Shown here: positions 44,650 to 53,977 of the stretch, piece after piece | How the letters are laid out: each line of letters starts with the position of its first letter | How positions within the stretch are numbered: the first letter of the stretch is position 1 | Source: Eubacteriaceae bacterium | GTDB lineage: Bacteria; Bacillota; Clostridia; Lachnospirales; Lachnospiraceae | DNA: 54,070 nucleotides | Assembly (NCBI GenBank): GCA_910574915.1 | Contig: CAJTCR010000036.1 | Location: forward strand, 1 to 54,070 | Direction: 5' to 3' | Translations under genes and position numbers: made by a program | The notes under the pieces: model-generated | The model's database searches: none | Told to the model about the DNA's origin: nothing | What the model saw: the letters and a program-made list of their open reading frames with translations, nothing else

Positions 44650-47502
44650 TTACTCAATAGCACTGATATTATAGTTTTTAAGTACAATCTGATCGGTTCC
44701 TGTATTTCTAATAACTATTTCCACATTTTCTGCCATTTCTTCTAACTCAAACTGAATTTTTATTTTATCCGAATTTTCAGAATTGACAGACAAATAATCA
44801 ATTGTGTTTTTACCATTTTGGGTTGTTATATGAATATCTGCAAGGCTAAGGTTATGTCCATCAATAGTTACAAGATATTTCCCATTTAAAAGATCTACAT
44901 AAGGCCCATAACAAAAATCACCTTCTTTTAGTAAAATATTGTTTTCTCCAAAAATAGCCTCTTCTGATACATGTATATCCTTCATATCATATCTATAATT
45001 TAAATTAACTTTATCCCTCACACCATCCACTAAACCTATCGTATAATAATAGAATTTTAAATTATCTTTTCGAATATCTGATATTAGAACTTCAAACAAA
45101 TCTATTTCTTCTGTAACATTTATTTGATAGATATAATGTTCTGGACTATTTTGAATTAACATTGCATTTTCAAAAGCAACACCTCCGCCATACAAAAAAC
45201 GTATATCTGCAAGATTTAATCCTTTTCCAATTATATCTATTTGATAATTTCCAGGCTGCAATGTTACATATGGTCCATACAATAACCCCTCTGCACCCTT
45301 TATCTTAATTCCCTGCTTAATCGTATAAATCATTTTATTAGGATTATGAAAGGAACTTTGTATTTCATTCTGATAAAATACCTCCTGTACTGCCCCTTTA
45401 TAAGACGCATTTATCTTTAGATTCCCAGAATATTCAACCTGTACACCATATGCTACCTTTTTTCTTCCATTATTAATCCTTTCTGCCTGAATTATTTCTC
45501 CATTCATCTCAAAAATCATTTTAGAATTTTTAATATTTTCTCCTTCTGCTGCAAAAATATAATACCCTGGTGTAAGAGATAACTGCTGCTCTGAATTTAG
45601 TGATAAGGGTATACTATTTTCTATACGTTCCAAACAAATCTTTCTGATCTGCATCAGACTTTCACTCTTATTGTTTAGTTTTAACTCAAGATTATCGTAT
45701 AATTTGTCAGTAGAAATTTCATAGATAACCATACCTTCTTTAACTTCTTCTAAGGTTACTTTTACATCTTGCATTGCAACCAGTTCTGGCAATTTTTCTC
45801 CAAAATCCCCACTTACAGAAATTTTAGTCTTTCCTACTGTTAAATATAATTGATCCAGTATCAGACTATCCCCTGATTCCAAACAAAAACTTTGGTTTTT
45901 TATTTCTAGATGGTCATTTTTATTTTTATAAACTGATTCGTTTGTATCAATCAATAATGGAATTGTTCTAATATCATAATCATATAGATATATATTTGCA
46001 CCATTCAAAGGATATTTTTTAATGGAATATCCATATGTTTTCTGCAAATTAGTCATCGTAACACCAAATGACTGATACTCACTGTCTTCTATGAAATAAT
46101 TAAAATATTTATTCCCACTACGATAACAGTCCCATATATTTAAATATGGTTCCATAGTTTCATCTTTCCATTCTACTGCCTGTATTTCTGTATGAAAATC
46201 TGTCAAACAACTTGTTACTCCAGCTACCCAAAATGATCCTACTCCATAAGAAAGATTATCTATTTTTTCTACCTGTTCCGCCAAAATATCTCTATCATTT
46301 TTTTCTCTAACAAATGCAACTGGATTAATTAATGAGAAAATACATACTATAAAAAACATAGATAGAAGATTTACCTTGTATTTTCGAATCCCTACATCAA
46401 ACTGTTGCAAATGAACGATTTCATATAGCTTTCTACAAGAAACAATAATAAAAATATAGTATAAATAAGAGGCATAACGGATCCCAAGTGCAGAATCACG
46501 AATCCCACCAAACAAATATGCAACAACAACAACCAAAGCACTTATAGACAATATTGCATCTACTATATTTACATTTTCTAATTTTTTTAAATGTATCTCT
46601 CTGACTCTGGATACAATACATCCTATTGAAAATCCAACTAATACTAATCGTATAAAATAAATAATAGTAGTATATTGTAAAATATTGCTATTAATTATAT
46701 CTATATTAAGCATAGACAGTAAGCCGGTAATACCAAATATTAAATTCTGTTCTATATCCTCAATAGGTACAAATCTGCTGGCACCATATCCCTGATAATG
46801 CACATTTGAAAAAAACACCCTACCTGCTATTAAAAATGCCATCACTGCAACGATAAGCCATTTCAAATATTTCGTTATATAGCCTTTTTGCCAAAAATAA
46901 ATAATCCAGTATAATACAAAAGGTATCCAACAGTAAACAATTACCAGTATATCCCTTTCGCATATTCCAAAAATTGAAAAACCAATTAGAAAAAATATAT
47001 CCCTCTTTTTTAATCTGCTTATATCATTTCCCTTCATTAATATAAAAGCCAAACAAATCAAAGGCACCATCAAAGTCCACACATGAAATTTTAATGGATG
47101 GATACTTGCATCTCCAAAATTACCTGGCATACAGAAAAAAATAAAAAAAGGCAGCATCCACCAATGCATCTTTTTCTCATTGTACAATGCCAGATATAAC
47201 GCCAGAGAAATACAGACACAATATTTAAAAGCAAAAAACAATTGCAAAAATAATTCAGTAGGTCCAAAAATTATATATAACAATTTATTTATCCACGAAA
47301 GAGGCTGTATCCATTGATTCCATGTGCATCCCATATCTATATGGTCCCTTAAATCTGACGCAGTCGCTACATCATCTGAATGAATTGGTATTTCCATATT
47401 AATCAATTGGCTATAAAAATAGACAGACAAAAGAAAGCCAACGATAATAATTTCAATGACTTTAATTGCTTTGTCTCTTTTTCTTATCTGACTCATTTTC
47501 AT
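44650..47502 (-). CDS. Large GT-C-like membrane protein with repeated C-terminal beta domains
   Basis: A protein of about 950 residues. The N-terminal 420 residues have about 11-12 helices with an IHSDDVATASDLRDH first loop. The C-terminal 500 residues are extracytoplasmic beta-rich domains. Two of them share a LYGPYVTLQPGNYQIDI / CYGPYVDLLNGKYLVTI motif followed by a LADI segment, and a third copy ends the 663-residue protein at 29979. The membrane part suggests a polyprenyl-phosphate-dependent sugar transferase, and the repeats probably bind glycan. The start is chosen just after AGGAG; ATGs at 47505 and 47496 are alternatives. No gap or G-tract was seen in it. Confidence 0.68.
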   Translation of the reverse strand: MKMSQIRKRDKAIKVIEIIIVGFLLSVYFYSQLINMEIPIHSDDVATASDLRDHIDMGCTWNQWIQPLSWINKLLYIIFGPTELFLQLFFAFKYCVCISLALYLALYNEKKMHWWMLPFFIFFCMPGNFGDASIHPLKFHVWTLMVPLICLAFILMKGNDISRLKKRDIFFLIGFSIFGICERDILVIVYCWIPFVLYWIIYFWQKGYITKYLKWLIVAVMAFLIAGRVFFSNVHYQGYGASRFVPIEDIEQNLIFGITGLLSMLNIDIINSNILQYTTIIYFIRLVLVGFSIGCIVSRVREIHLKKLENVNIVDAILSISALVVVVAYLFGGIRDSALGIRYASYLYYIFIIVSCRKLYEIVHLQQFDVGIRKYKVNLLSMFFIVCIFSLINPVAFVREKNDRDILAEQVEKIDNLSYGVGSFWVAGVTSCLTDFHTEIQAVEWKDETMEPYLNIWDCYRSGNKYFNYFIEDSEYQSFGVTMTNLQKTYGYSIKKYPLNGANIYLYDYDIRTIPLLIDTNESVYKNKNDHLEIKNQSFCLESGDSLILDQLYLTVGKTKISVSGDFGEKLPELVAMQDVKVTLEEVKEGMVIYEISTDKLYDNLELKLNNKSESLMQIRKICLERIENSIPLSLNSEQQLSLTPGYYIFAAEGENIKNSKMIFEMNGEIIQAERINNGRKKVAYGVQVEYSGNLKINASYKGAVQEVFYQNEIQSSFHNPNKMIYTIKQGIKIKGAEGLLYGPYVTLQPGNYQIDIIGKGLNLADIRFLYGGGVAFENAMLIQNSPEHYIYQINVTEEIDLFEVLISDIRKDNLKFYYYTIGLVDGVRDKVNLNYRYDMKDIHVSEEAIFGENNILLKEGDFCYGPYVDLLNGKYLVTIDGHNLSLADIHITTQNGKNTIDYLSVNSENSDKIKIQFELEEMAENVEIVIRNTGTDQIVLKNYNISAIE

Positions 47503-47538
47503 CATTTCTCCTGACTTCATATTTGCAGCATAGTTTGA

Positions 47539-48551
47539 TTATCCAGACATTACCTGTATTACTTTTTGTACAATCTTATTTGCAAAAATAGCACAATAAA
47601 GCTTTTTTGATAATTTCCATATTTGTATTCCTACTCTCTTAGTCATACATCTTTTTACAAAAGGAAAATTTTGCGATTGAAATAAAGATTTTTTATGATA
47701 ACCCATCCATACATTACAAAGTGGACATTTCGTATTCTGCTCCCACGGATGCCCTATTAAATCTACATAATGAACAATTCTAATATCACGCTTTGCCTTG
47801 TCAATCTCTTGCTGACTATAATATTGCCAAGGCTTCAAATGATACATTTTATAAATCTCCTTGGCAGAAAGTTCATATACAAAAGCCAAAAAATTAAATT
47901 TTAAATCAACAACCCCTATTTCTTCTGAAATTGATAAATTAAGTAAATCCTGATCTGCAAACCGAAAAGATTTATGGTTTCGTTCCATATATCTAATGAT
48001 CTTTTTTTCACAGTTATGTTCTCTATATTGTTTCAGCCTGAAATAAAGTACCCCCGTATTAATATATTGTTGACCACTGTAGCCATAATTTTCTTTAGCT
48101 ATTCTCGCCGCAACATCCTTTACGCCAATTACAGATATATTCTCTGAAAATTGTTCGGCTAATTCCTGATATTCCATTAAGTTTCCCAAAACAATTGTAT
48201 CAGCATCTATATACAAAACAGACTGTACTTCATCAGGTAACATATCTCCTAAAAAAAGTTTAAAATATGGTGTATATGTATTTTTATATTTTGATACACC
48301 CTTGCTTTCAAGTTTTTTTATCAAATATCCTGTTTCATAAAAACAAATTTCCCTATAATAAATCGCGGCAATTTCCTGTAATTTTCTCTGATTTTCCTCT
48401 TTAATTTTACCCCCCCCCACACATCATTTATAATATAAAATCTCAAATCCTCTACATCCTTATTATTTTCACAACAGGAAGTCAATGAAACTCCCACCAG
48501 CATGGCATACAGGTCATTACAAAGATACACGATATTTAAACGATTACTCAC
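47539..48551 (-). CDS. GT8 glycosyltransferase, phase-OFF at poly-G tract
   Basis: The N-terminus (MSNRLNIVYLCNDLYAMLVG ... RFYIINDVW) and the main body (LQEIAAIYYREICFYE, FKLFLGDMLP, VLYIDADTIVLGNL, HYVDLIGHPW) are both clear GT8. They are separated by nine G (48410-48418) and lie in different frames. As sequenced, the product stops at 76 residues. Ten G would give a single protein of about 337 residues. The DxD motif (DAD) and the late H-x-G-x-W-like element are intact in the body. It would add a hexose or pentose to the glycan when ON. Confidence 0.87.
48410..48418 (-). repeat. Poly-G tract (9) in GT8 gene
   Basis: Nine C on the + strand. Seven or ten would restore the frame, so the gene is OFF as sequenced. 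Confidence 0.9.
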
Positions 48552-48595
48552 TTTTCCCTCCGCATTATCCTATATCTCAATGTTTATCTGTTTTA

Positions 48596-49501
48596 TTACG
48601 ATCTAATTCCCTTCTGTGTTCCTTTTATCCATGCAGAAGCAATATCTGTTCTTCCATTTTTAACTGCCATAAACCAATAATAAAACGTAAATACATGAAT
48701 AAAAAGCAAATAATAAACTATCAAATGATACCATTTTGCATATTTTTTCATAAATACAGATCTATTTCTTGCAAAATAAAATGCCCTGACAGGACTTTCT
48801 ACTCCAAGATGCCGTAGTACATTTTGTTGTCCATTACTTACATAACTTAAATGCAGTGTTCTGGCATCTGTCACAATATACTCTTGAAATCCTGCCTGCA
48901 AAATTCTATATCCAAGATCAGCTTCTTCATACATAATAAAATACATTGGATCAAATCCTCCTACTGCATTTATCGCTTTTCTGCTAACCATCATAATATT
49001 GGGAGAATAACATGTTTTATATCTTTTTTTCAAATTCACTTCATTTAATTTTTTGCCAGAATACAATGTTTTTGGTCTAGAAGAAAAAAAATGATAATCA
49101 CCGCTTGCAAGCCAAATTTTATTGCCTGCATATTTATTTATGGAAATCGGACCTACTAATCCAATATTTTCATCCTTTTCCATCTCTCTCACCAGTATTT
49201 CAATCATATTTGGAAATACTATATTATCATTATCTACAAAAAGTAAATATTCTCCCTTTGCCCGTTTTATGCCCATATTTCTCCCACCCGCAGCCATTAA
49301 ATTTTTTTTCAAGGAAATCATGCTGATTCTTTTCTCACTGGCATATTTTTTATTCACAATTTCAACTGTATGATCTGTAGAATTATTATCTACAACAATG
49401 ATTTCCAAATTTGTATATGTACTCTTTAAAATAGAGTCTATGCAGTCGCAAAGCACTTCTATACGATTAAATGTAGGCATAATCACAGATACTAACTTCA
49501 T
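48596..49501 (-). CDS. GT2 glycosyltransferase (rhamnosyltransferase-like)
   Basis: A 301-residue GT-A enzyme: VSVIMPTFNR, VVDNNSTDHT, LLFVDNDNIV for the DxD position, and GGFDPMYFIMYEEADLGYR typical of the rhamnosyl/galactofuranosyl-like GT2 group. A C-terminal hydrophobic helix (about residues 265-285) is present. The start at 49501 is 7 bases after GGGAGG. The sugar is not certain. Confidence 0.85.
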   Translation of the reverse strand: MKLVSVIMPTFNRIEVLCDCIDSILKSTYTNLEIIVVDNNSTDHTVEIVNKKYASEKRISMISLKKNLMAAGGRNMGIKRAKGEYLLFVDNDNIVFPNMIEILVREMEKDENIGLVGPISINKYAGNKIWLASGDYHFFSSRPKTLYSGKKLNEVNLKKRYKTCYSPNIMMVSRKAINAVGGFDPMYFIMYEEADLGYRILQAGFQEYIVTDARTLHLSYVSNGQQNVLRHLGVESPVRAFYFARNRSVFMKKYAKWYHLIVYYLLFIHVFTFYYWFMAVKNGRTDIASAWIKGTQKGIRS

Positions 49502-49711
49502 TCCCATTCCTCCCTCGTACAATCTTATTCCTTATATTGCAGTTTTATATATTACACTGTCTTACGAGTAAAAAATTTGTGGCACTATAAAGCCATCAAA
49601 ACTCAGTGCTTTTTGACTCTCCATGCGCACATCCTCTTTTGCAGAGTTTACAGATTCTTGGAACAGCTTTTTGACTTCCAAATAATTATTTTAATGGAGA
49701 ACTTTTTACTC

Positions 49712-50509
49712 TTAATTATATTTATGTTTATATCCCAAATCAAATTTGTCCTGTATACCTGTAATAAGCTCAGGATTCCAATCCAATATTGCCGCTTTTA
49801 GATATTCCTTCACTTTTAACAAGTTGCTCATCTGTTTTCTCTCTGGAAAAATCCCGTTTGCCTGTAAAAGCATATAAGCAAAATCTTCATAATATCCTTT
49901 ATGCACAGCATCAATAATTGGCAATACACGTTCTTTTGTACAGAGCACTCTTTTCTTTATCTTGCAACTAAACTGCTGTCCATGCCTTTCCATTTCCCAA
50001 AAATCTTTATACTTGTAGATAAATTTTTTTAAATACGCTGTCTCCCATACCCCCCCCCTTGCAGAAATCCTGTATGCTTTGCCTGGCTTGTATTCCAATA
50101 ATTGTTCAGACGCTGAAAAAACATCCTCTGTTTTCGGATCTTGGATTAATCTTAAATTTCCGCAATTATATTTTTTGGCATATGCAATCGCATTTAGTAT
50201 CTTTTGATTATCCACTTTATCAATCAAAAAATGATCGTCCTGCATGATAAGTACATAAGGTGTTTTCCATTCTATATCCCGCATTCTTATCAGATTTTCT
50301 TTATGCGGAGAAAGAATCACTTTATCATAATGCATCCTATGCCTGCCTATCTTTCTGTCTATATTCAAATAAACAGGAAACGGACAGTCCTTCCAATACT
50401 TTTGAAATAACAATTCAAAATTTTCCAAAACATCTTTATAAGCAAAACAACTTGTTACCAATACCGTACAATCCATATTTTTTTCTTCTATCGGTTTCTT
50501 TTGCATCAT
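49712..50509 (-). CDS. Probable glycosyltransferase with in-frame poly-G tract
   Basis: About 265 residues. It begins (after a short leader) CTVLVTSCFAYKDVLENF and has a MQDDHFLI motif in the position of a GT-A DxD, so it is probably a glycosyltransferase of a poorly known group. Nine G (50050-50058) encode part of SARGGVWE and keep the frame (ON). The start is uncertain: a GTG at 50524 abuts AAAGGAG too closely, the ATG at 50509 is rather distant from it, and the ATG at 50476 has only a weak site. The neighbours are the GT4 gene upstream and a GT2 gene downstream. Confidence 0.65.
   Translation of the reverse strand: MMQKKPIEEKNMDCTVLVTSCFAYKDVLENFELLFQKYWKDCPFPVYLNIDRKIGRHRMHYDKVILSPHKENLIRMRDIEWKTPYVLIMQDDHFLIDKVDNQKILNAIAYAKKYNCGNLRLIQDPKTEDVFSASEQLLEYKPGKAYRISARGGVWETAYLKKFIYKYKDFWEMERHGQQFSCKIKKRVLCTKERVLPIIDAVHKGYYEDFAYMLLQANGIFPERKQMSNLLKVKEYLKAAILDWNPELITGIQDKFDLGYKHKYN
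50050..50058 (-). repeat. Poly-G tract (9) in probable glycosyltransferase gene
   Basis: Nine C on the + strand, read through in frame (ON). A one-base slip would truncate the protein at about 60% of its length. Confidence 0.9.
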
Positions 50510-50552
50510 ATAAGGTGAAGCCACTCCTTTTCTCTGTTTATTTTATATCATC

Positions 50553-51731
50553 TTAAAACTGACTCCTGCTGATCCCGTCTAAAAACAGCTCGATCTTTTT
50601 CGTATTTTCTTCCCACAAAAACTGACACGAAAAAGCATACGCAAGTTCCCTTTTCTGTTCATACAGCTCTTTATCCAGCAAAACCCGTTCCATTTCCTCC
50701 GCCAATGCCTTTACATGATTTTTTCTGCATAAATACCCGGCATTTCCTCCGTCTACAGCGTCCCTCACTCCAGGCGAATCAAATACCACACTGGGCGTAC
50801 CTACCACGCCGGCTTCTGTAACAGGGATTCCCCAGCCTTCCCGTACGGACGGAAACACCAGTGCTTTTGCACGGCTTAGCAGCTCTAGTTTTTCCTGCTC
50901 AGATACATATCCCCAGATTATAATCTCAGATGCAGAGCCTCTTTTTCCAAGCTTTATGCCATATTTGCCGCAGACAGGAAGCAACTGTTTTTTTATGTAT
51001 TCCTGATCTGTCTTGCCTAAGATCCAAAGCTTTGCTTTGATGCCTTTTTGCTTTAGTAAGCCAATACTTTCGACAGCAGCGTCTATCCCTTTATATGCCG
51101 CATATCTGCCAACATAGATAAAAGCAGGTACCTGTTCTTTATCCAGCCACTGATCCTTCTGCCAGGGGATAAAAGAAATGCCATTTGGAATGATCGTTAT
51201 TTTCGCTGCATCGTATCCCAATTCGATCAGCTCTGCTTTGGTAGATGCTGAAACGGTAATTACGATATCTCTTTTGTTCAGCTTTAGTAATGTGTTTTCC
51301 AAATATCTGCCAATTTTACCCCACGGAAACTTTAAATTGATCTCCCAGATTTCCCTTGTTAACTGGTGAATATAAAAAATTCTTTTTTTCTGCGGCACCC
51401 ATAACGGTGTAAAAAAACGGTGCGTGTTGCACTGGTCGATGACGAAGTCAATATTTTTTCTGTTTCTTTGATAATAGAAAAAAGCATACCAAATCACACT
51501 TACAGGATTGCCCTTTCGGATATATTGTACTCCGTCTATCATCTCACTTTCTTTTTCTCTGCCATACCTTGCGGCTATATGTATCACCCTGTAAGAAGAG
51601 CGGTCTATACGTCTTAGCATCTCATGTGTATGCACTTCCGCGCCTCCTGCTGTCGGTGACTTAATATCTCTCCATGACAACGCCATAATCGTAATCCGGC
51701 TGTCACGCTTAAGCAAATCATGATACTTCAT
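50553..51731 (-). CDS. GT4 glycosyltransferase
   Basis: A 392-residue GT-B enzyme of family 4. The N-terminal half has WRDIKSPTAGGAEVHTHEML, and the C-terminal half has FIYVGRYAAYKGIDAAVE and PSVREGWGIPVTEAGVVGTP with the EX7E-like catalytic region. It is cytoplasmic and retaining, likely extending the lipid-linked oligosaccharide. GGAG lies upstream of the ATG, and it follows the flippase gene by 12 bases. Confidence 0.92.
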   Translation of the reverse strand: MKYHDLLKRDSRITIMALSWRDIKSPTAGGAEVHTHEMLRRIDRSSYRVIHIAARYGREKESEMIDGVQYIRKGNPVSVIWYAFFYYQRNRKNIDFVIDQCNTHRFFTPLWVPQKKRIFYIHQLTREIWEINLKFPWGKIGRYLENTLLKLNKRDIVITVSASTKAELIELGYDAAKITIIPNGISFIPWQKDQWLDKEQVPAFIYVGRYAAYKGIDAAVESIGLLKQKGIKAKLWILGKTDQEYIKKQLLPVCGKYGIKLGKRGSASEIIIWGYVSEQEKLELLSRAKALVFPSVREGWGIPVTEAGVVGTPSVVFDSPGVRDAVDGGNAGYLCRKNHVKALAEEMERVLLDKELYEQKRELAYAFSCQFLWEENTKKIELFLDGISRSQF

Positions 51732-51743
51732 GTGTTCAAGCTC

Positions 51744-53000
51744 CTAAACTTCTGCCTGTTTTTTCGCTTGCAGCAGCCATATCATATTTATGATAAATAC
51801 TCCGGTCAGAATCATTCCCGACATTATCATGATCTGTTCGACTGTTCTGTGCAGCAATGCGCTGAACCCAAAAATGCTTCCTGCCCCAATCGTTATGGAT
51901 ATTCCAAATACCTTTGCCTTTCCAACCGCAAGCACATAGTTCATTAAAATTGTGACAAGGGTAAGCGGCACAATAAACATACAGACATAAGGCAAATATA
52001 AAACTGCTTTTTGGTACCGTGCTCCAAACAATATTCCAATTACATATTTTCCAAGCAGGCTCATCACCAAAGCTGCTGCTGCGGATGCTGCGCCACCATA
52101 AAATAGAGCTTTTTGAAATAACAAAAAAGTATCCTCTCCTCTTTGATGCCTGTCCACCGCCATCGGAAACAAAGCAGCTACAATCGCTGTGGATACATAC
52201 ATGGAAATCTTGCCGATCACAGACGCCGATGCATATACTCCTGTAACTGCATCCGTAAAATACATTTTTACCAGCAGGACATCTCCGTTCGTAACCGCTA
52301 TCACACACCCCTGCGTCACGATCGCTGAGGCTGCATATTTCCACAATTCCCCAAGATCCGCAAGCTTTCTGCCCTGACAGCATACTGCATTTTTTATAAC
52401 GCCTTTTATCTGCATAGCTCCATAGAGAACTGCCGAAGCTGTCCCAAGGCAAACAGCAGCAAGCACTCCATAAACACGCCATCCAATCCAAAGAAAACAT
52501 GCACTTAACACCAGCTTGCCAGCCGCGGACAAAATCGTCTGTATTCCATATGGAAAAAACTTTTTCATCCCCTGCAACGTTCCAGAAGTGATTGAAAAAA
52601 ACAGATTGATAACAGCAATGATAAATGCCCCGATCACATACCCTGACGATTCCATGCCAAATAAATTCGTCACTTGTTGTATCCCTACGATTCCTGCAAA
52701 AAACAAAACCGCACTTATCATCATTACAAAACGAAGCAGCAAATGGAATACGCATACCATTCCTTCTGTATTTTCTTGTGCTGCAAAAATTGCTGTATAA
52801 CGGGCAGATACCATAGAGATCATTGTCGTAGGAATGGTCAAAATGCCAACCAGCCCTAAAACAGTGTTTACAATACCATAATCTTCTACCTCCATCCGAT
52901 TTCCGGCTATAATTTGAAATAAATAATTACATCCATTTGCTCCCATCAGAAGGACAAACAAAATCATGCTGTTTTTTTCAAATTCCTGTAGTTTTTTCAT
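51744..53000 (-). CDS. Polysaccharide flippase (Wzx/MOP superfamily)
   Basis: A 418-residue integral membrane protein with about 12 helices, beginning FVLLMGANGCNYLFQIIAGNRM and followed by LGLVGILTIPTTMISMVSARY, typical of the MOP-superfamily oligosaccharide flippases. It would move the undecaprenyl-linked repeat unit across the membrane. Its start overlaps the end of the upstream GT2 gene by 23 bases, so translation is coupled. Confidence 0.85.
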   Translation of the reverse strand: MKKLQEFEKNSMILFVLLMGANGCNYLFQIIAGNRMEVEDYGIVNTVLGLVGILTIPTTMISMVSARYTAIFAAQENTEGMVCVFHLLLRFVMMISAVLFFAGIVGIQQVTNLFGMESSGYVIGAFIIAVINLFFSITSGTLQGMKKFFPYGIQTILSAAGKLVLSACFLWIGWRVYGVLAAVCLGTASAVLYGAMQIKGVIKNAVCCQGRKLADLGELWKYAASAIVTQGCVIAVTNGDVLLVKMYFTDAVTGVYASASVIGKISMYVSTAIVAALFPMAVDRHQRGEDTFLLFQKALFYGGAASAAAALVMSLLGKYVIGILFGARYQKAVLYLPYVCMFIVPLTLVTILMNYVLAVGKAKVFGISITIGAGSIFGFSALLHRTVEQIMIMSGMILTGVFIINMIWLLQAKKQAEV

Positions 53001-53739
53001 TCAAAATAAATCTCTTTCTCTTCATGGATGCATACAATGCCATCGTATCTTTCACTACCAGCCAGATATCCCTGATACGGATGCGTCCCCAATGGTTTTC
53101 TCTCTGAAAGTTTAATACAACTGGCATTTCTGCGATTCTGCCGCCATTTCGGGAGATCTTTGCCAATATTTCTATGTCATAAGCAAATCCGGTGCTTTGC
53201 ACATCTGCAATGATCTTTTTCAAACAATCTGCTTGAAACAGCTTGATTCCTGTCTGTGTATCCTTTACGGGCAAACGAAATAAAATCATCAAAACAAAAT
53301 AATAGCCAATGCTCATGACTTTTCTTCTCTTTGGATAATTTACTTTTGAATCTTTATGTAGCTTAGAGCCAATCACTGCCTGTGTATCCAGCCTATCCAT
53401 CTTTTTCAGAAAGGCTTCCAGATGAGCCGGTGACAAATCCAGGTCAGCATCCAGAAAAGCAATATATTGTCCCCTTGCCCTTAATACACCTTCTTTCACA
53501 GCTTTGCCTTTGCCTCCGTTTGGCTTATAGCTCGCCAATACAATGCGATGATCCTGCTTGATTGCACGCTTTATTTCTTCCTCTGTATGATCCTCGCTGC
53601 CGTCGTTGACTGCTATAATTTCAAAATTTCGGTGAAATCCGCTGACTGTCTTTACCGTTTTCATTAAGTTGCTGTAAATATAAGCACCTTCGTTATAAGC
53701 CGGCATAATAATGGACAGGCTTTGATCAAAAATATCCAT
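52978..53739 (-). CDS. GT2 dolichyl-phosphate-glucose synthase-like
   Basis: A 253-residue GT2 enzyme: LSIIMPAYNEGAYI, VNDGSEDHT, AFLDADLDLSP for the DxD, then IGSKLHKDS and RLPVKDTQTGIKLF, a set characteristic of ALG5/DPG-synthase-like transferases that make polyprenyl-phosphate hexose. It has no strong membrane helix at its end. GAGGGGATCGG precedes the ATG. It is the first gene of the long glycan operon; the 140-base leader upstream shows no clear promoter match. Confidence 0.88.
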   Translation of the reverse strand: MDIFDQSLSIIMPAYNEGAYIYSNLMKTVKTVSGFHRNFEIIAVNDGSEDHTEEEIKRAIKQDHRIVLASYKPNGGKGKAVKEGVLRARGQYIAFLDADLDLSPAHLEAFLKKMDRLDTQAVIGSKLHKDSKVNYPKRRKVMSIGYYFVLMILFRLPVKDTQTGIKLFQADCLKKIIADVQSTGFAYDIEILAKISRNGGRIAEMPVVLNFQRENHWGRIRIRDIWLVVKDTMALYASMKRKRFILNEKTTGI

Positions 53740-53887
53740 ACCGATCCCCTCGCATTTGTACTTTTGTAAAATAGCTGTATCAGGATTGTCTTAAATACCG
53801 AAATTAATTATTGCATGTATTTTTATGTGAATATATGCACTGAAAGAAGTAATTGTAGATAGGAAAATATTTCTGAAATTCTCTTTT

Positions 53888-53977
53888 ACCGATCGGGTAG
53901 GAGGCTACCCATTAGTTGAGTAGCCGACCTCCCACACCACTGTACGTACCGTTCGGTATACAGCGGTTCAATAGTTT
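53888..53977 (-). ncRNA. Group II intron domains V-VI (3' end)
   Basis: On the minus strand, GAACCGCTGTATACCGAAC, then GGTACGTACAGTGGTGTGGG, form the two arms of the small, highly conserved domain V hairpin. A second hairpin (GGCTACTCAACTAATGGGTAGCC) follows with an unpaired A, as in domain VI. The intron 3' end is near 53888, close to CCGAT. The sequence style fits bacterial class C introns. It lies directly after the maturase stop. Confidence 0.8.

Noticed and set aside
49523..49711. Possible small gene or transposase scrap between two glycosyltransferase genes
   Set aside because: Short frames with a few Cys residues are visible on the minus strand, but none has a start site, adequate length or a family match.
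33378..50058. Poly-G tracts as plain sequencing error
   Set aside because: Homopolymer error can change a tract's length but would not place long G runs only in six glycan genes. Length errors remain possible and are noted as the main alternative.
51736..52755. A 339-residue minus-strand open frame
   Set aside because: It is Cys/Trp-rich nonsense read in another frame of the flippase gene, which has clear membrane helices and a family match.
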